Shown here: positions 56,595-64,000 of the stretch, in pieces
Numbering within the stretch: the first letter of the stretch is position 1
How the letters are laid out: every line of letters begins with the position of its first letter
Assembly (NCBI RefSeq): GCF_040581415.1
Contig: NZ_CP114014.1
Location: 2,294,001-2,358,000 of the forward strand
Direction of reading: 5' to 3'
From: Paraconexibacter sp040581415
GTDB lineage: Bacteria; Actinomycetota; Thermoleophilia; Solirubrobacterales; Solirubrobacteraceae
Length of the DNA stretch: 64,000 bases
Made by a program: the position numbers and the translations under genes
The notes under the pieces: model-generated
The model's input: only the letters and a program-made list of their open reading frames with translations
Databases searched by the model: none
Told to the model about the DNA's origin: nothing

Positions 56595-57525
56595 CACAGC
56601 CGAGGATACGTCCCCGCCCGCCGCCGACACGCTGACCCCGGCCTGGCGGCACGCGCTCGTCCTCTTCGACTCCGACCTGCACCGCCGCGGGATGGCCGAC
56701 AAGACCCGGCGGGCCTACGGGACCGACCTCGGCCAGTTCTCGGCCTGGTGCGCCGCCCACGGGACCGAGCCCGACGTCGTGGTGCTCCGGACCCTGCGCC
56801 GCTACGCCCAGCACCTCTCGGAGGCGGGCATCCAGGCGCCGAGCGTCAGCCGCAAGCTCGCCGCCCTGCGCGCCTTCTTCCGCGTCCTGCGCGAGTACGG
56901 CCTCATCGAGCAGAACCCGGCGGACCTGATGGCCTCGCCGAAGGGCGAGAAGAAGCTGCCGCGCGTGCTCAAGCCGGGGGAGCTGTCCGCGCTCCTGGAC
57001 CGCATCCCCGCATCGACGCCGCTGGAGCTCCGCGACCGCGCGATCCTGGAGGTCGCCTACGGTGCGGGTCTGCGTGCCGAGGAGCTCGTCGACCTCGAGG
57101 TCGGCGCGATCGACTTCGACGCCGAGCAGCTCCGGGTGGAGGGCAAGGGCTCGAAGACGCGCTTCGTCCCGCTCGGCGAGCACGCCGCCGCCGCGATCAC
57201 CCGCTACCTGGACCGCGGCCGGCCCGCGCTCGACCGGCGCGAGGGGGTGACGGCGCTGTTCCTCTCCAAGAACGGCCTACGGCTCTCGACCTCCGACGTC
57301 CGGCGCCGCCTGCGCGTCTGGACCCGGAACGCGGAGATCCAGGGCGGGGTCTCGCCGCACGCCCTGCGGCACTCGTTCGCGACGCATCTGCTGGACGGCG
57401 GAGCGGACCTGAGGTCCATCCAGGAGCTCCTCGGCCACAGCAGCATCAGCACGACGCAGATCTACACACGTGTAGAGTCCGCCAGGTTGCGTTCGGCGTA
57501 TGCAAACGCCCATCCTCGGGCCTGA
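56572..57525 (+). CDS. xerD: Tyrosine recombinase, XerC/XerD type
   Basis: 317 residues from GTG 56572 or ATG 56578. The SAM-like N-terminal domain (RHALVLFDSDLHRRGMADKT, then RAYGTDLGQFSAWCAAHG) precedes the catalytic domain with Arg in AYGAGLRAEELVDL, Lys in VEGKGSKTRFVPL, HALRHSFATHLLDGG, the His of LGHSSISTTQIY and the nucleophile Tyr in QIYTRV. Length and motifs match chromosomal XerC/XerD that resolve dimers, not phage integrases. The sigma gene follows 21 bp downstream. No att-like repeats were seen. Confidence 0.92.
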   Translation: MSMKNKAITAEDTSPPAADTLTPAWRHALVLFDSDLHRRGMADKTRRAYGTDLGQFSAWCAAHGTEPDVVVLRTLRRYAQHLSEAGIQAPSVSRKLAALRAFFRVLREYGLIEQNPADLMASPKGEKKLPRVLKPGELSALLDRIPASTPLELRDRAILEVAYGAGLRAEELVDLEVGAIDFDAEQLRVEGKGSKTRFVPLGEHAAAAITRYLDRGRPALDRREGVTALFLSKNGLRLSTSDVRRRLRVWTRNAEIQGGVSPHALRHSFATHLLDGGADLRSIQELLGHSSISTTQIYTRVESARLRSAYANAHPRA

Positions 57526-57546
57526 GCGCGACAGGGGAGAAGACAC

Positions 57547-58326
57547 GTGGAGACCAACGTCAAGGCCATCGAACTCAAGGACATGTGGCGCCGCTACAAG
57601 TCCTCGGGCGACGAGCGCGCACGCGAGCGCCTGGTGGTCGCCTACTCGCCCCTGGTGAAGTACGTCTCCGGGCGCATGGCGTCGGGTCTCCCGGCGCACG
57701 TCGACGAGGCGGACCTGATCTCCTACGGCCTCGTCGGCCTGATCAACGCCATCGAGCGGTTCGAGCTCGAGCGCGAGATCAAGTTCGAGACGTACGCCAT
57801 CACCCGCATCAAGGGCGCGATCATCGACGAGCTGCGGTCGCTCGACTGGGTCCCGCGATCCGTCCGTGCCAAGGCCCGCGAGATCGAGCGCGCGAACGCG
57901 AAGCTCGAGCACCGGCTGCAGCGCGCGCCGACCGACGAGGAGATGGCCGCCGAGCTGGGCATCGAGGTCCAGGACTTCCTGGCGTCGCTGCTGCAGATCT
58001 CGAACTCGACGATCGCCGCGCTCGACGAGCTGTGGACCGTCGGCGACGCCTCCGGCGACCAGGTGTCGCTGCTCGACACGCTCCAGGACCCCGGGGCGCC
58101 CGATCCGGCGACCGTGATGGACCAGACCGAGCTCAAGGACCGGGTGGCCGACGCGATCGCGCGCCTGCCCGAGCGCGAGAAGCTCGTCGTCGCCCTGTAC
58201 TACTACGAGAACCTGACGCTCCGCGAGATCGGCGAGGTCCTCGGAGTGACGGAGTCGCGCATCTCGCAGCTGCACACGAAGGCCGTCCTGCGGCTGCGCT
58301 CCCGCCTCACCGACGACGATCGCTGA
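57547..58326 (+). CDS. RNA polymerase sigma factor, FliA/WhiG-type
   Basis: 259 residues from GTG with a strong ribosome-binding site (GGGGAGAA, about 10 nt upstream). Regions 2 (RLVVAYSPLVKYVSGRMASG; DLISYGLVGLINAIERFELE; FETYAITRIKGAIIDELRSL), 3 (RAPTDEEMAAELGIEVQDFL) and 4 (LPEREKLVVALYYYENLTLR; GVTESRISQLHTKAVLRLRS) are complete. The RSLDWVPRSVR motif is typical of the FliA/WhiG/SigD group. In Actinobacteria the WhiG relatives control sporulation or cell-envelope genes; no flagellar genes are in this window. Confidence 0.92.
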   Translation: METNVKAIELKDMWRRYKSSGDERARERLVVAYSPLVKYVSGRMASGLPAHVDEADLISYGLVGLINAIERFELEREIKFETYAITRIKGAIIDELRSLDWVPRSVRAKAREIERANAKLEHRLQRAPTDEEMAAELGIEVQDFLASLLQISNSTIAALDELWTVGDASGDQVSLLDTLQDPGAPDPATVMDQTELKDRVADAIARLPEREKLVVALYYYENLTLREIGEVLGVTESRISQLHTKAVLRLRSRLTDDDR

Positions 58327-58374
58327 GCCGCGGCCCAGGCCCGGCCGGGGCCCTGATCGGCGGCCCCCCGGTGC

Positions 58375-58380
58375 TACCCT
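58375..58380 (+). promoter_or_regulatory. -10 box TACCCT
   Basis: TACCCT lies 10 nt before the GTG at 58391; no Shine-Dalgarno sequence is between. Confidence 0.5.
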
Positions 58381-58390
58381 CGGTCCCTCC

Positions 58391-59233
58391 GTGACCCGCA
58401 AGACCATCGTCACCAACATGGCCGTCATCGGCTGCGACATCTGCGGTCGCACGCTGCTGCGCGGCGAGAACGCCGACGTGTTCCTGCACGGTGGATCGCG
58501 CCGCACCGTCTGCGAGCTCTGCACCACCCGCGCCATGCACGAGGGCTGGATCCGCGAGGGGGTCGACGACACCATGGGCGGGCGCCGCGGAAGCGAGCGC
58601 GGCTCGGCCCGGTCCCTGCTCGGCCGCCTGCGCTCGCGCCGCAGCGAACGCGGCTACGACGAGGATCCGGTCGAGGCGGCCCCGGTCTACGACCCGGCTT
58701 CCTACGACCCCGATCACTACGCGCCCGATCAGGGTTTCGTAGACGAGGTCTACGTCGAGCCCGCGCCGGCCGTGCATCACGAGCCGGCACCGCCGGCACC
58801 CGAGCCTGCGCCCGTCGCCGGCGCGGTCGGCCCGGTCGCTCCGGCGCCGGCCGGGCAGGGCCGCCCAGGCGACGACGCCCCGCGCGACCGCGGCATCAGC
58901 GCGGTCCCGTCCAACGCGGAGCGCAAGGTCGTCCGCGCCCTCGAGGTCTTCAACCTGGGCGTCCACACCCGGACCGTCGCCGGCGTGGCGCGGTCCCTGG
59001 GTGCGCCGGTCGTCGCAGCGCGGCCGTCCGCGACCGAGGGCAGCGTCGTCACGATCGTCGTCGCCTGGGAGCTCAGCTGGTACCGCTACGAGGTGGACCT
59101 CGGCGACGAGGCATCGGGGGTGCGGGTCGCCGACCAGGGGACCGAGCTCAGCGAGCTGGCCGACGCCGACCGCGTCGCCACCGCCCGGGCCGATGAGGGC
59201 GGTTTCTTGCACCCGCTCGGCGAGCTTGCGTAG
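58391..59233 (+). CDS. Zinc-ribbon-like protein with C-terminal unknown domain
   Basis: 280 residues from GTG. Residues 10-50 carry two Cys pairs (IGCDICGRTLLRGENADVF; VCELCTTRAMHEGWIR) probably binding zinc. A long disordered stretch rich in Pro, Ala, Glu and Arg (about 65-175) follows. The last 105 residues form a folded domain (ERKVVRALEVFNLGVHTRTV; TIVVAWELSWYRYEVDLGDE) followed by an acidic end. No family recognised. The arrangement suggests an adaptor with two folded ends. It is just downstream of the sigma factor gene. Confidence 0.7.
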   Translation: MTRKTIVTNMAVIGCDICGRTLLRGENADVFLHGGSRRTVCELCTTRAMHEGWIREGVDDTMGGRRGSERGSARSLLGRLRSRRSERGYDEDPVEAAPVYDPASYDPDHYAPDQGFVDEVYVEPAPAVHHEPAPPAPEPAPVAGAVGPVAPAPAGQGRPGDDAPRDRGISAVPSNAERKVVRALEVFNLGVHTRTVAGVARSLGAPVVAARPSATEGSVVTIVVAWELSWYRYEVDLGDEASGVRVADQGTELSELADADRVATARADEGGFLHPLGELA

Positions 59234-59266
59234 GGTCAGTGTCCCGAACGGCGAAGGTGTGAGTCG

Positions 59267-59482
59267 ATGATCTACTGCGTTGTCCCTGAACCGCTGGCCG
59301 GTGAGCTCTTCGACAAGCTCGTCGCCTACTACGCCGACGACCCGAACGTCGAGGTCATCGTCGACCGTCGCGCGAGCGAGCGCCGCGCCCGCGGGGCGAA
59401 AGCCCCCGAAGGCACGCAGCGTACGGTCCGCGACCGTCGCCGGCCGCGGGTCGCCGGTGAGTTCCCGCCCACCACGGGCTGA
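59267..59482 (+). CDS. Small protein with Arg-rich ERR-type tail
   Basis: 71 residues from ATG. A compact N-terminal half (MIYCVVPEPLAGELFDKLVA, then YYADDPNVEVIVDRRASERR) is followed by a disordered Arg-rich tail (DRRRPRVAGE). The VIVDRRxxERR pattern also occurs in small proteins that I recall from Thermoleophilia, but it has no known role. The histidine kinase frame overlaps this gene in another frame, so the kinase must start after it. No own promoter box was found; it is probably cotranscribed with the zinc-ribbon gene. Confidence 0.7.
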   Translation: MIYCVVPEPLAGELFDKLVAYYADDPNVEVIVDRRASERRARGAKAPEGTQRTVRDRRRPRVAGEFPPTTG

Positions 59483-59582
59483 GCTTGCGGGCGACGGCGG
59501 CGCAGGCAGTCGCCGAACGCGGGACGCAGCGCCGACGCGCCGGCGGTATAAGGTCGGTCCCGATCTGGGGGAACGGGGGCGG

Positions 59583-61562
59583 CTGATCACACGGGGGAAG
59601 GTCATCGACGCCGCGGACACGCGGCCTGCCGGCCGCGGTCAGCGGGCACGGATCGCGGCCGACGCCAGGCTGTGCGTCGTTCCGCTCGCGGTCGCGACCG
59701 GGGCCGCGGCCGGCGACGCGATCCTCGGACGGCCGGCGGTGATGGCCGCCCTGATCCTCGCGTTCGCCTACTCGCTCACCCTCTGGGTCACCGTCCGGCG
59801 CGGCGCCTGGATCCCGGGACGGATCCTGGAGGTCACCGACCCGGCGGTCGCGCTCGCGCTGGTGGCCGTCCTCGACCCCGGCCGCTCTGCCTTCGCGCGC
59901 ACGCCGATCCTGCTGATGCTGATCGGCTGGGCGCTCCTGTGCACGCAGCGCGAGCTGTGGGTCCGCGGGCTCGGGGTCAGCGTCTTCGTCGGCGCGGTCG
60001 GCACCGCCCGCCACGACGTGGCGACCGGCGGGAAGGCCGCGGCGTACACGCTGGTCGTGCTCGCGATCTGCTCCGGCGTGGCGCGCCGGGTGGCCGAGCG
60101 CAGCGCGCGGATCGCGGCTCTCGAAGCCCGTGCGGGCGAGCTCCAGGCGGAGGTCGGCGACCTCGAGCGGCGGGAGCGTGCGCGGATGGCGCAGCTCCTG
60201 CACGACGACGCGCTCCAGCGCCTCCTGGCCGCGCGGCAGGACCTCGATCAGGGTCTCGACGGCGACGCCGAGGCGCTCGCGCGGGCCGTCGGCGGCCTGG
60301 GGGATGCGACGCACGCGCTCCGCGGGCTGACCTTCGTCGCGAACGACGACGCCCTGCAGGCCGCCGGACTCGAGAGCGCGGTCCGCCGCATCGTCGCCGA
60401 CGCCGCCGCCCGGGCGGGGCTGCAGACGACCGTGCAGGTCGACCCGGGCCTCGACGGGACGCTCGGTCCCGTCGTCCTGCCGATCGTGCGCGAGCTCGTC
60501 TCGAACGTCGAGCGCCACGCGGCCGCGTCGGAGCTGCGCGTCGCGCTCGTCCGTCAGAGCGGCGCCGTGGTGATCGAGGTGGGCGACGACGGCCGCGGCG
60601 TCACCCGGTCGCGGCTGCACGATGCGGTCCGCGACGGTCACCTCGGGATCTCCGGGCTGCGGCGGCGGGTCGCCGGGCTCCACGGCACCATCGACATCGA
60701 CGGTCGTCCCGGCGCCGGGACGGACGTTCGCGTCGTCCTCGCCGACGAGGAGATCAGGGCGCAGCGGGCGGTCGAGGACGCGCTGCGCAACGAGCGCGAA
60801 TGGAACGCGGCGCTCGTCGCCGGCTTCCCCGACCCGTTCGTGGTGACCACGGTCGACATGCGGGTGGTGGACGTGAGCGACCGGTTCGTGGCGACGACCG
60901 GCTGGTCCCGTGCCGAGCTTCTCGCCGCGGGCCCAGGGCAGCTGCCGTACATCGAGCCGGAGGCGGCTGACGAGGTCCGCGAGCGCGCCGTCCGCCGGTC
61001 CGGGGAGCGCGAGTACGAGTCCGAGGAGGTTCTGGTCTGCCGGGACGGGCGGCGGCTGGACGTCATCGCGAGCGTCCACAACGTGCGGGACCCCCGGGGT
61101 CAGCGCGCGCTGCGGCTCGTCACGTTCAAGGACATCTCCGCCCGCCGCGCGACCGAGCGCCAGTTGCGTGAGGAGCGCGACCTCTCGACCGCCTTCCGGC
61201 GGATCATGCGGGAGGCGTACATGCAGACGCTCGACGGCGTGATCGTCGACGTCAACGACGCGCTCTGCGCGCTGCTCGGCTTCTCGCGCGAGGACCTGAT
61301 CGGCGCCGAGCGCCCGTACTTCTTCTTTCCGCGCGAGGGCCTCCCCGATGCCTTCGCCTTCGCGACCGGCGTCGAGGAGCAGGGTCAGGCGGAGGCGACC
61401 CTGCAGGTGCGCCGCGCCGACGGGGTCGTCATCGAGGTGGCGGTCGTCGGCGTCGCCGTGCGTGCGGCGAACGGGCGCCGGCTCGGCCGGATGCTCTCGG
61501 TGCGGGCGGCAGGTCCCGTCCCGGCCATGGGCCCGATCGTCCCGCTCTCGCGGGAGGTCTGA
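59583..61562 (+). CDS. Sensor histidine kinase with C-terminal PAS domains
   Basis: About 659 residues if a CTG at 59583 starts it; the frame has no ATG, GTG or TTG between the upstream gene and a GTG at 59739. Hydrophobic segments near the N-terminus (LTLWVTVRRGAW and others, six or so) are followed by a HisKA_3 helix (RERARMAQLLHDDALQRLLA, phospho-His in LLHDDAL) near residue 200 and an HATPase_c domain (LVSNVERHAAASELRVALVR; HLGISGLRRRVAGLHGTIDI). Two PAS domains then follow (about 402-520 and 535-655; VVTTVDMRVVDVSDRFVATT; VDVNDALCALLGFSREDL), behind the kinase core instead of before it. No response regulator gene is adjacent. TATAAG at 59547 is a good -10 candidate. Confidence 0.85.
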   Translation: MITRGKVIDAADTRPAGRGQRARIAADARLCVVPLAVATGAAAGDAILGRPAVMAALILAFAYSLTLWVTVRRGAWIPGRILEVTDPAVALALVAVLDPGRSAFARTPILLMLIGWALLCTQRELWVRGLGVSVFVGAVGTARHDVATGGKAAAYTLVVLAICSGVARRVAERSARIAALEARAGELQAEVGDLERRERARMAQLLHDDALQRLLAARQDLDQGLDGDAEALARAVGGLGDATHALRGLTFVANDDALQAAGLESAVRRIVADAAARAGLQTTVQVDPGLDGTLGPVVLPIVRELVSNVERHAAASELRVALVRQSGAVVIEVGDDGRGVTRSRLHDAVRDGHLGISGLRRRVAGLHGTIDIDGRPGAGTDVRVVLADEEIRAQRAVEDALRNEREWNAALVAGFPDPFVVTTVDMRVVDVSDRFVATTGWSRAELLAAGPGQLPYIEPEAADEVRERAVRRSGEREYESEEVLVCRDGRRLDVIASVHNVRDPRGQRALRLVTFKDISARRATERQLREERDLSTAFRRIMREAYMQTLDGVIVDVNDALCALLGFSREDLIGAERPYFFFPREGLPDAFAFATGVEEQGQAEATLQVRRADGVVIEVAVVGVAVRAANGRRLGRMLSVRAAGPVPAMGPIVPLSREV

Positions 61563-61565
61563 GCC

Positions 61566-62417
61566 GTGTCTCCCCAGGCGCCCGCGAGTCGCCGTTTCGC
61601 CCAGGTGGACGTCTTCGGGGCCGAGCCGCTGCGCGGCAACCCGCTCGCCGTCGTCGTGGACTCCGGCGGGCTCGACACGGCGGCGATGCAGCGGTTCGCG
61701 AACTGGACGAACCTGTCCGAGACGACGTTCCTGCTCCCGCCGTCCCACCCGGACGCCGACTACGCCGTCCGGATCTTCACGCCGGCGCACGAGCTGCCGT
61801 TCGCCGGCCATCCGACTCTCGGCAGCTGCCACGCGTGGCTGCAGGCCGGGGGGCGGCCAGCGGATCCCGACGTCGTGGTGCAGGAGTGCGGGGCCGGGCT
61901 CGTCCGCGTCCGCCGCGACCCTGGGCGGCTCGCCTTCGCCGCGCCGCCGCTGCTCCGTTCGGGGCCGGTCGACGATGCGACGCTGCGACGCGCGCTGACC
62001 ATGATCGGCGCCGATGAGGCCGACGTCGTCGACGCCGCCTGGGCCGCCAACGGACCGGGGTGGCTCGCGATCCTGATGGCCGACGCCGAGCGGGTGCTGG
62101 CGCTGCGGCCGGGTGCGGGCGACCTGGACATCGGCGTGGTCGCCCCGCGCCCGCCCGGGGAGGCGGCCGCCTTCGAGATCCGTGCCTTCTTCCCCGACCA
62201 CGGCTTGCTGCTCGAGGATCCCGTGACCGGCAGCCTCAATGCATCCGTCGCGCAGTGGCTCATCGCGACCGGGCGGGCGACGCCGCCGTACACGGTCGTG
62301 CAGGGAACGGCGCTCGGGCGGGCGGGCCGGGTGGCGATCAGCGCGGATGCGGACGGGACGGTGTGGGTCGGCGGGGCGACCGTGACCTGCGTGGACGGCA
62401 CCGTCGCGATCCCCTGA
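61566..62417 (+). CDS. PhzF-family protein
   Basis: 283 residues from GTG, 3 bp after the kinase stop. Marks are the N-terminal FAQVDVFGAEPLRGNPLAVV, the catalytic-Glu region NLSETTFLLPP, FTPAHELPFAGHPTLGSCHA and LEDPVTGSLNASVAQWL. PhzF isomerises a phenazine precursor, but most relatives outside phenazine loci are uncharacterised epimerase/isomerase-like enzymes. No phenazine genes are present, so a phenazine role is unlikely. The tight spacing puts it in an operon with the kinase. Confidence 0.9.
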   Translation: MSPQAPASRRFAQVDVFGAEPLRGNPLAVVVDSGGLDTAAMQRFANWTNLSETTFLLPPSHPDADYAVRIFTPAHELPFAGHPTLGSCHAWLQAGGRPADPDVVVQECGAGLVRVRRDPGRLAFAAPPLLRSGPVDDATLRRALTMIGADEADVVDAAWAANGPGWLAILMADAERVLALRPGAGDLDIGVVAPRPPGEAAAFEIRAFFPDHGLLLEDPVTGSLNASVAQWLIATGRATPPYTVVQGTALGRAGRVAISADADGTVWVGGATVTCVDGTVAIP

Positions 62418-62438
62418 GCCCCCGCTGCGTGACCGGCA

Positions 62439-62444
62439 TAGGAT
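62439..62444 (+). promoter_or_regulatory. -10 box TAGGAT of a leaderless gene
   Basis: TAGGAT ends exactly 6 nt before the ATG at 62451. Confidence 0.6.
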
Positions 62445-62450
62445 CCGGCG

Positions 62451-63269
62451 ATGGCGAGCACCCGACCGATCCACCATCTGGACTGCGGCACGATGTGCCC
62501 GCACGCGGCACCGGCCCTCGGCCTCGTGGACCGCGCCGCCGGCCACCTCGTCGCCCACTGCCTGCTGATCGAGGGGGCGGACGGGCTCGTCCTGATCGAC
62601 ACCGGCTACGGCACGGGCGACATCGCGGACCCGCGGCGCCTGGGCCCGGCGCGGCTGCTGCTCAACGCGCGGCTGGACCCGGCGCAGACCGCGGTGGCGC
62701 AGGTCCGCGCGCTGGGTCACGACCCGGCCGACGTCCGGCATGTGCTGGTCACGCACCTCGACCTCGACCATGCCGGCGGGCTGGGGGACTTCCCCAACGC
62801 CGAGGTCCACCTGCACGCCCCGGAGCTCACCGCCGCCCGCGCCCGGAAGGCCGACACGAAGCTGCGCTATCGCCCGCGCCAGTGGGAACACGGCCCGCGC
62901 TGGGCGCCGCACGCCGTCGAGGGCGAGGCGTGGTTCGGCTTCGAGGGCGTCCGCCTGCTGCCCGACGTCGGCGTCGAGCTCGTGATGATCCCGCTCGCCG
63001 GGCACACCCTCGGCCACACCGGCTACGCGGTCAACAGCGGGGACGGCTGGCTGCTGCACTGCGGCGACGCCTACTTGCGTGCGGGGGAGATCGCGCTGCC
63101 GCCGGTCGTAGGCCCGGGCCTGAAGGTCTACCACCGCCTGAACTCCGCGAAGGAGGGGCTACGCCGTGAGAACGTCGCACGGCTCGCCGAGCTGGCCCGC
63201 GACCACGCCGCGGAAGTCACCGTCTTCTGCTCGCACGACCCGACGGAGCTCGCGGCCGCGACGGCCTGA
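62451..63269 (+). CDS. Metallo-beta-lactamase-fold hydrolase
   Basis: 272 residues. The metal-binding motif is VTHLDLDHAGGLGDFPN (HxxxDH type), with further ligands in MIPLAGHTLGHTGYAV and LHCGDAYLRAG. The N-terminal GLVLIDTGYGTGDIADP and the conserved Asp pair resemble N-acyl homoserine lactonases and other MBL-fold hydrolases in the AttM/AiiA side of the superfamily. The substrate is not readable. The start is supported by a -10 box 6 nt upstream. No quorum-sensing genes are visible. Confidence 0.9.
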   Translation: MASTRPIHHLDCGTMCPHAAPALGLVDRAAGHLVAHCLLIEGADGLVLIDTGYGTGDIADPRRLGPARLLLNARLDPAQTAVAQVRALGHDPADVRHVLVTHLDLDHAGGLGDFPNAEVHLHAPELTAARARKADTKLRYRPRQWEHGPRWAPHAVEGEAWFGFEGVRLLPDVGVELVMIPLAGHTLGHTGYAVNSGDGWLLHCGDAYLRAGEIALPPVVGPGLKVYHRLNSAKEGLRRENVARLAELARDHAAEVTVFCSHDPTELAAATA

Positions 63270-63340
63270 ACGGTCCCGGCCCCGGGCCGAAGGCGAACAG
63301 GTGCTGCGTCACCGGGGCGCCGACTGGGTAGGGGCCGGCG

Positions 63341-64000
63341 ATGCTGACCAACGACGCAGGCCGTGCGCTCAGCCGCACCGCACTCGGCACCGCCGCCGTT
63401 CTCCTCGCCACGGCCGCATCGGGGGCCCCTGCGCGGGCCGCCGCCTCCGGCCCCGCCACGCTTCCGCAGCAGCCGGTCGCCTACGGCACCGGTGGCGGCG
63501 CCGCCACGATGAGCCCGTACGCGACCGCGTCGGCCATCGACGTGCTCAAGCGCGGCGGCAACGCGGTCGACGGCGCGGTCGCCGCCGCGGCGACGCTGGG
63601 CGTCAGCGAGCCGTTCGTCGCCGGTCCGGGTGGCGGCGGGTACTTCGTGTATTACCGCGCCCGCGACCGCAAGGTGTTCGTCATCGATGGCCGCGAGACG
63701 GCGCCCGCCGGCGCGCGGCCGGACATGTTCCTCGGCTCGGACGGCAAGCCCGCCGACTTCGAGCAGACCGTCCAGAGCGGGCTCAGCGTCGGCGTCCCGG
63801 GCAACGTCGCCACCTGGGACGTCGCCCTGAAGCGCTTCGGGACGCGGTCCCTGGCGCACGTCCTCAAGCCGGCATCGAGCGTCGCGCGACGCGGGTACCG
63901 GCTCGACCGCGCGCTCGTCGACGCGATCGCCAAGAACCGCGCGAAGCTCGCGCGCTTCCCGGCCAGCGCAAAGCAGTTCCTGCCTGGCGGCAACGTCCCC
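63341..64000 (+). CDS. ggt: Gamma-glutamyltranspeptidase, N-terminal part (3' truncated)
   Basis: 220 codons to the window edge. A signal peptide (RALSRTALGTAAVLLATAAS, cleavage near residue 30) precedes the large-subunit fold: ATMSPYATASAIDVLKRGGN-AVDG, VSEPFVAGPGGGGYFVYY, VIDGRETAPAGA and GLSVGVPGNVATWDVALKRF. The family cleaves glutathione and other gamma-glutamyl bonds outside the cell after self-cleavage at a Thr that lies beyond this window. Family assignment is secure from the N-terminal half; catalytic residues cannot be checked. Confidence 0.9.
   Translation, partial: MLTNDAGRALSRTALGTAAVLLATAASGAPARAAASGPATLPQQPVAYGTGGGAATMSPYATASAIDVLKRGGNAVDGAVAAAATLGVSEPFVAGPGGGGYFVYYRARDRKVFVIDGRETAPAGARPDMFLGSDGKPADFEQTVQSGLSVGVPGNVATWDVALKRFGTRSLAHVLKPASSVARRGYRLDRALVDAIAKNRAKLARFPASAKQFLPGGNVP

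Noticed and set aside
56572..57525. Phage integrase or integrated element
   Set aside because: Length, motifs and context match housekeeping XerC/D; no att repeats, tRNA or phage genes nearby.
61566..62417. Phenazine biosynthesis gene
   Set aside because: PhzF-fold proteins are widespread outside phenazine loci and no other phz gene is present.
59355..63134. 1259-residue minus-strand ORF
   Set aside because: Antisense of the kinase, PhzF and MBL genes, all of which have clear domains on the plus strand.
1..64000. CRISPR array, tRNA, rRNA or insertion sequence
   Set aside because: No regular short direct repeats with unique spacers, no cloverleaf or rRNA motifs in the gaps, and no transposase ORFs were found by eye.

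Overview
The window is very GC-rich, gene-dense chromosomal DNA of an actinobacterium. Several things point to class Thermoleophilia, order Solirubrobacterales (Patulibacter, Conexibacter or Solirubrobacter type): the gene order rsmD-coaD-sepIVA-like ... yceD-rpmF-plsX-acpP-rnc-smc-ftsY-ffh-rpsP-rimM-trmD-rplS-lepB-rnhB-yraN-comM-dprA, a zinc-type bL28, many GTG starts and many genes with a TANNNT box 6 to 11 nt before the start codon. Class-level placement is inference from recall of gene order, not a search. There are no phage, IS, CRISPR, tRNA or rRNA signs.

Layout. 1-2.9 kb: end of a Gly/Cys-tailed protein, a GNAT, a 400-bp gene-free stretch holding five degenerate ~60-bp tandem repeats, 3-methyladenine glycosylase and a secreted protein. 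2.9-9.5 kb: a divergent envelope-glycan locus (flippase, methyltransferase, GT2 on the minus strand; two multi-pass GT39-like proteins on the plus strand). 9.6-13.2 kb: complete riboflavin operon ribD-ribE-ribBA-ribH, without an FMN riboswitch. 13.2-19.5 kb: rpmB, fakA-like, recG, rsmD, coaD, SepIVA-like coiled-coil gene. 19.5-26.4 kb: an interposed block with two unknown genes, sbcD-sbcC, a phosphatase and an unknown gene. 26.5-36.5 kb: yceD, an antisense GNAT, rpmF, plsX, acpP, rnc, smc, an smc-coupled unknown gene, a 40-residue membrane peptide gene, a GNAT and ftsY. 36.6-39 kb: NfeD/SPFH pair and a secreted protein. 39-50.7 kb: ffh, rpsP, khpA, rimM, trmD, rplS, lepB, rnhB, an MMPL transporter, yraN, comM, dprA, thiD. 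50.7-64 kb: unknown genes, ilvD, hydrolase, nucleotidase-like HAD, L,D-transpeptidase, xerD-type recombinase, FliA/WhiG-type sigma factor, two unknown genes, an unusual histidine kinase, phzF-like, MBL-fold hydrolase and the start of a gamma-glutamyltranspeptidase.

How genes work together: PlsX and AcpP serve phospholipid synthesis; FtsY, Ffh and LepB make up the co-translational export route; RpsP, RimM, TrmD, RplS, RsmD, RpmB and RpmF serve the ribosome; RecG, SbcCD, SMC, XerD, DprA, ComM and Tag serve DNA repair and chromosome maintenance. Many neighbours overlap by ATGA or TGATG and are probably translationally coupled.

The most unusual observations are: (i) an RNase III gene that follows the acpP stop codon in the same frame without any ATG/GTG/TTG start and encodes a protein lacking two of the four metal-binding acids; (ii) a gene coupled to smc encoding an HNH-repeat-like domain, a coiled coil and an unknown C-terminal domain, followed by a 40-aa membrane peptide gene; (iii) a histidine kinase with its PAS domains after the ATPase domain; (iv) a window-wide leaderless-promoter pattern including a symmetric bidirectional -10 box; (v) degenerate tandem and dispersed palindromic repeats. 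The small membrane peptide gene, the ribH, trmD, dprA, thiD and rpmF starts and the rnc 5' end are placed here from reading the sequence directly.
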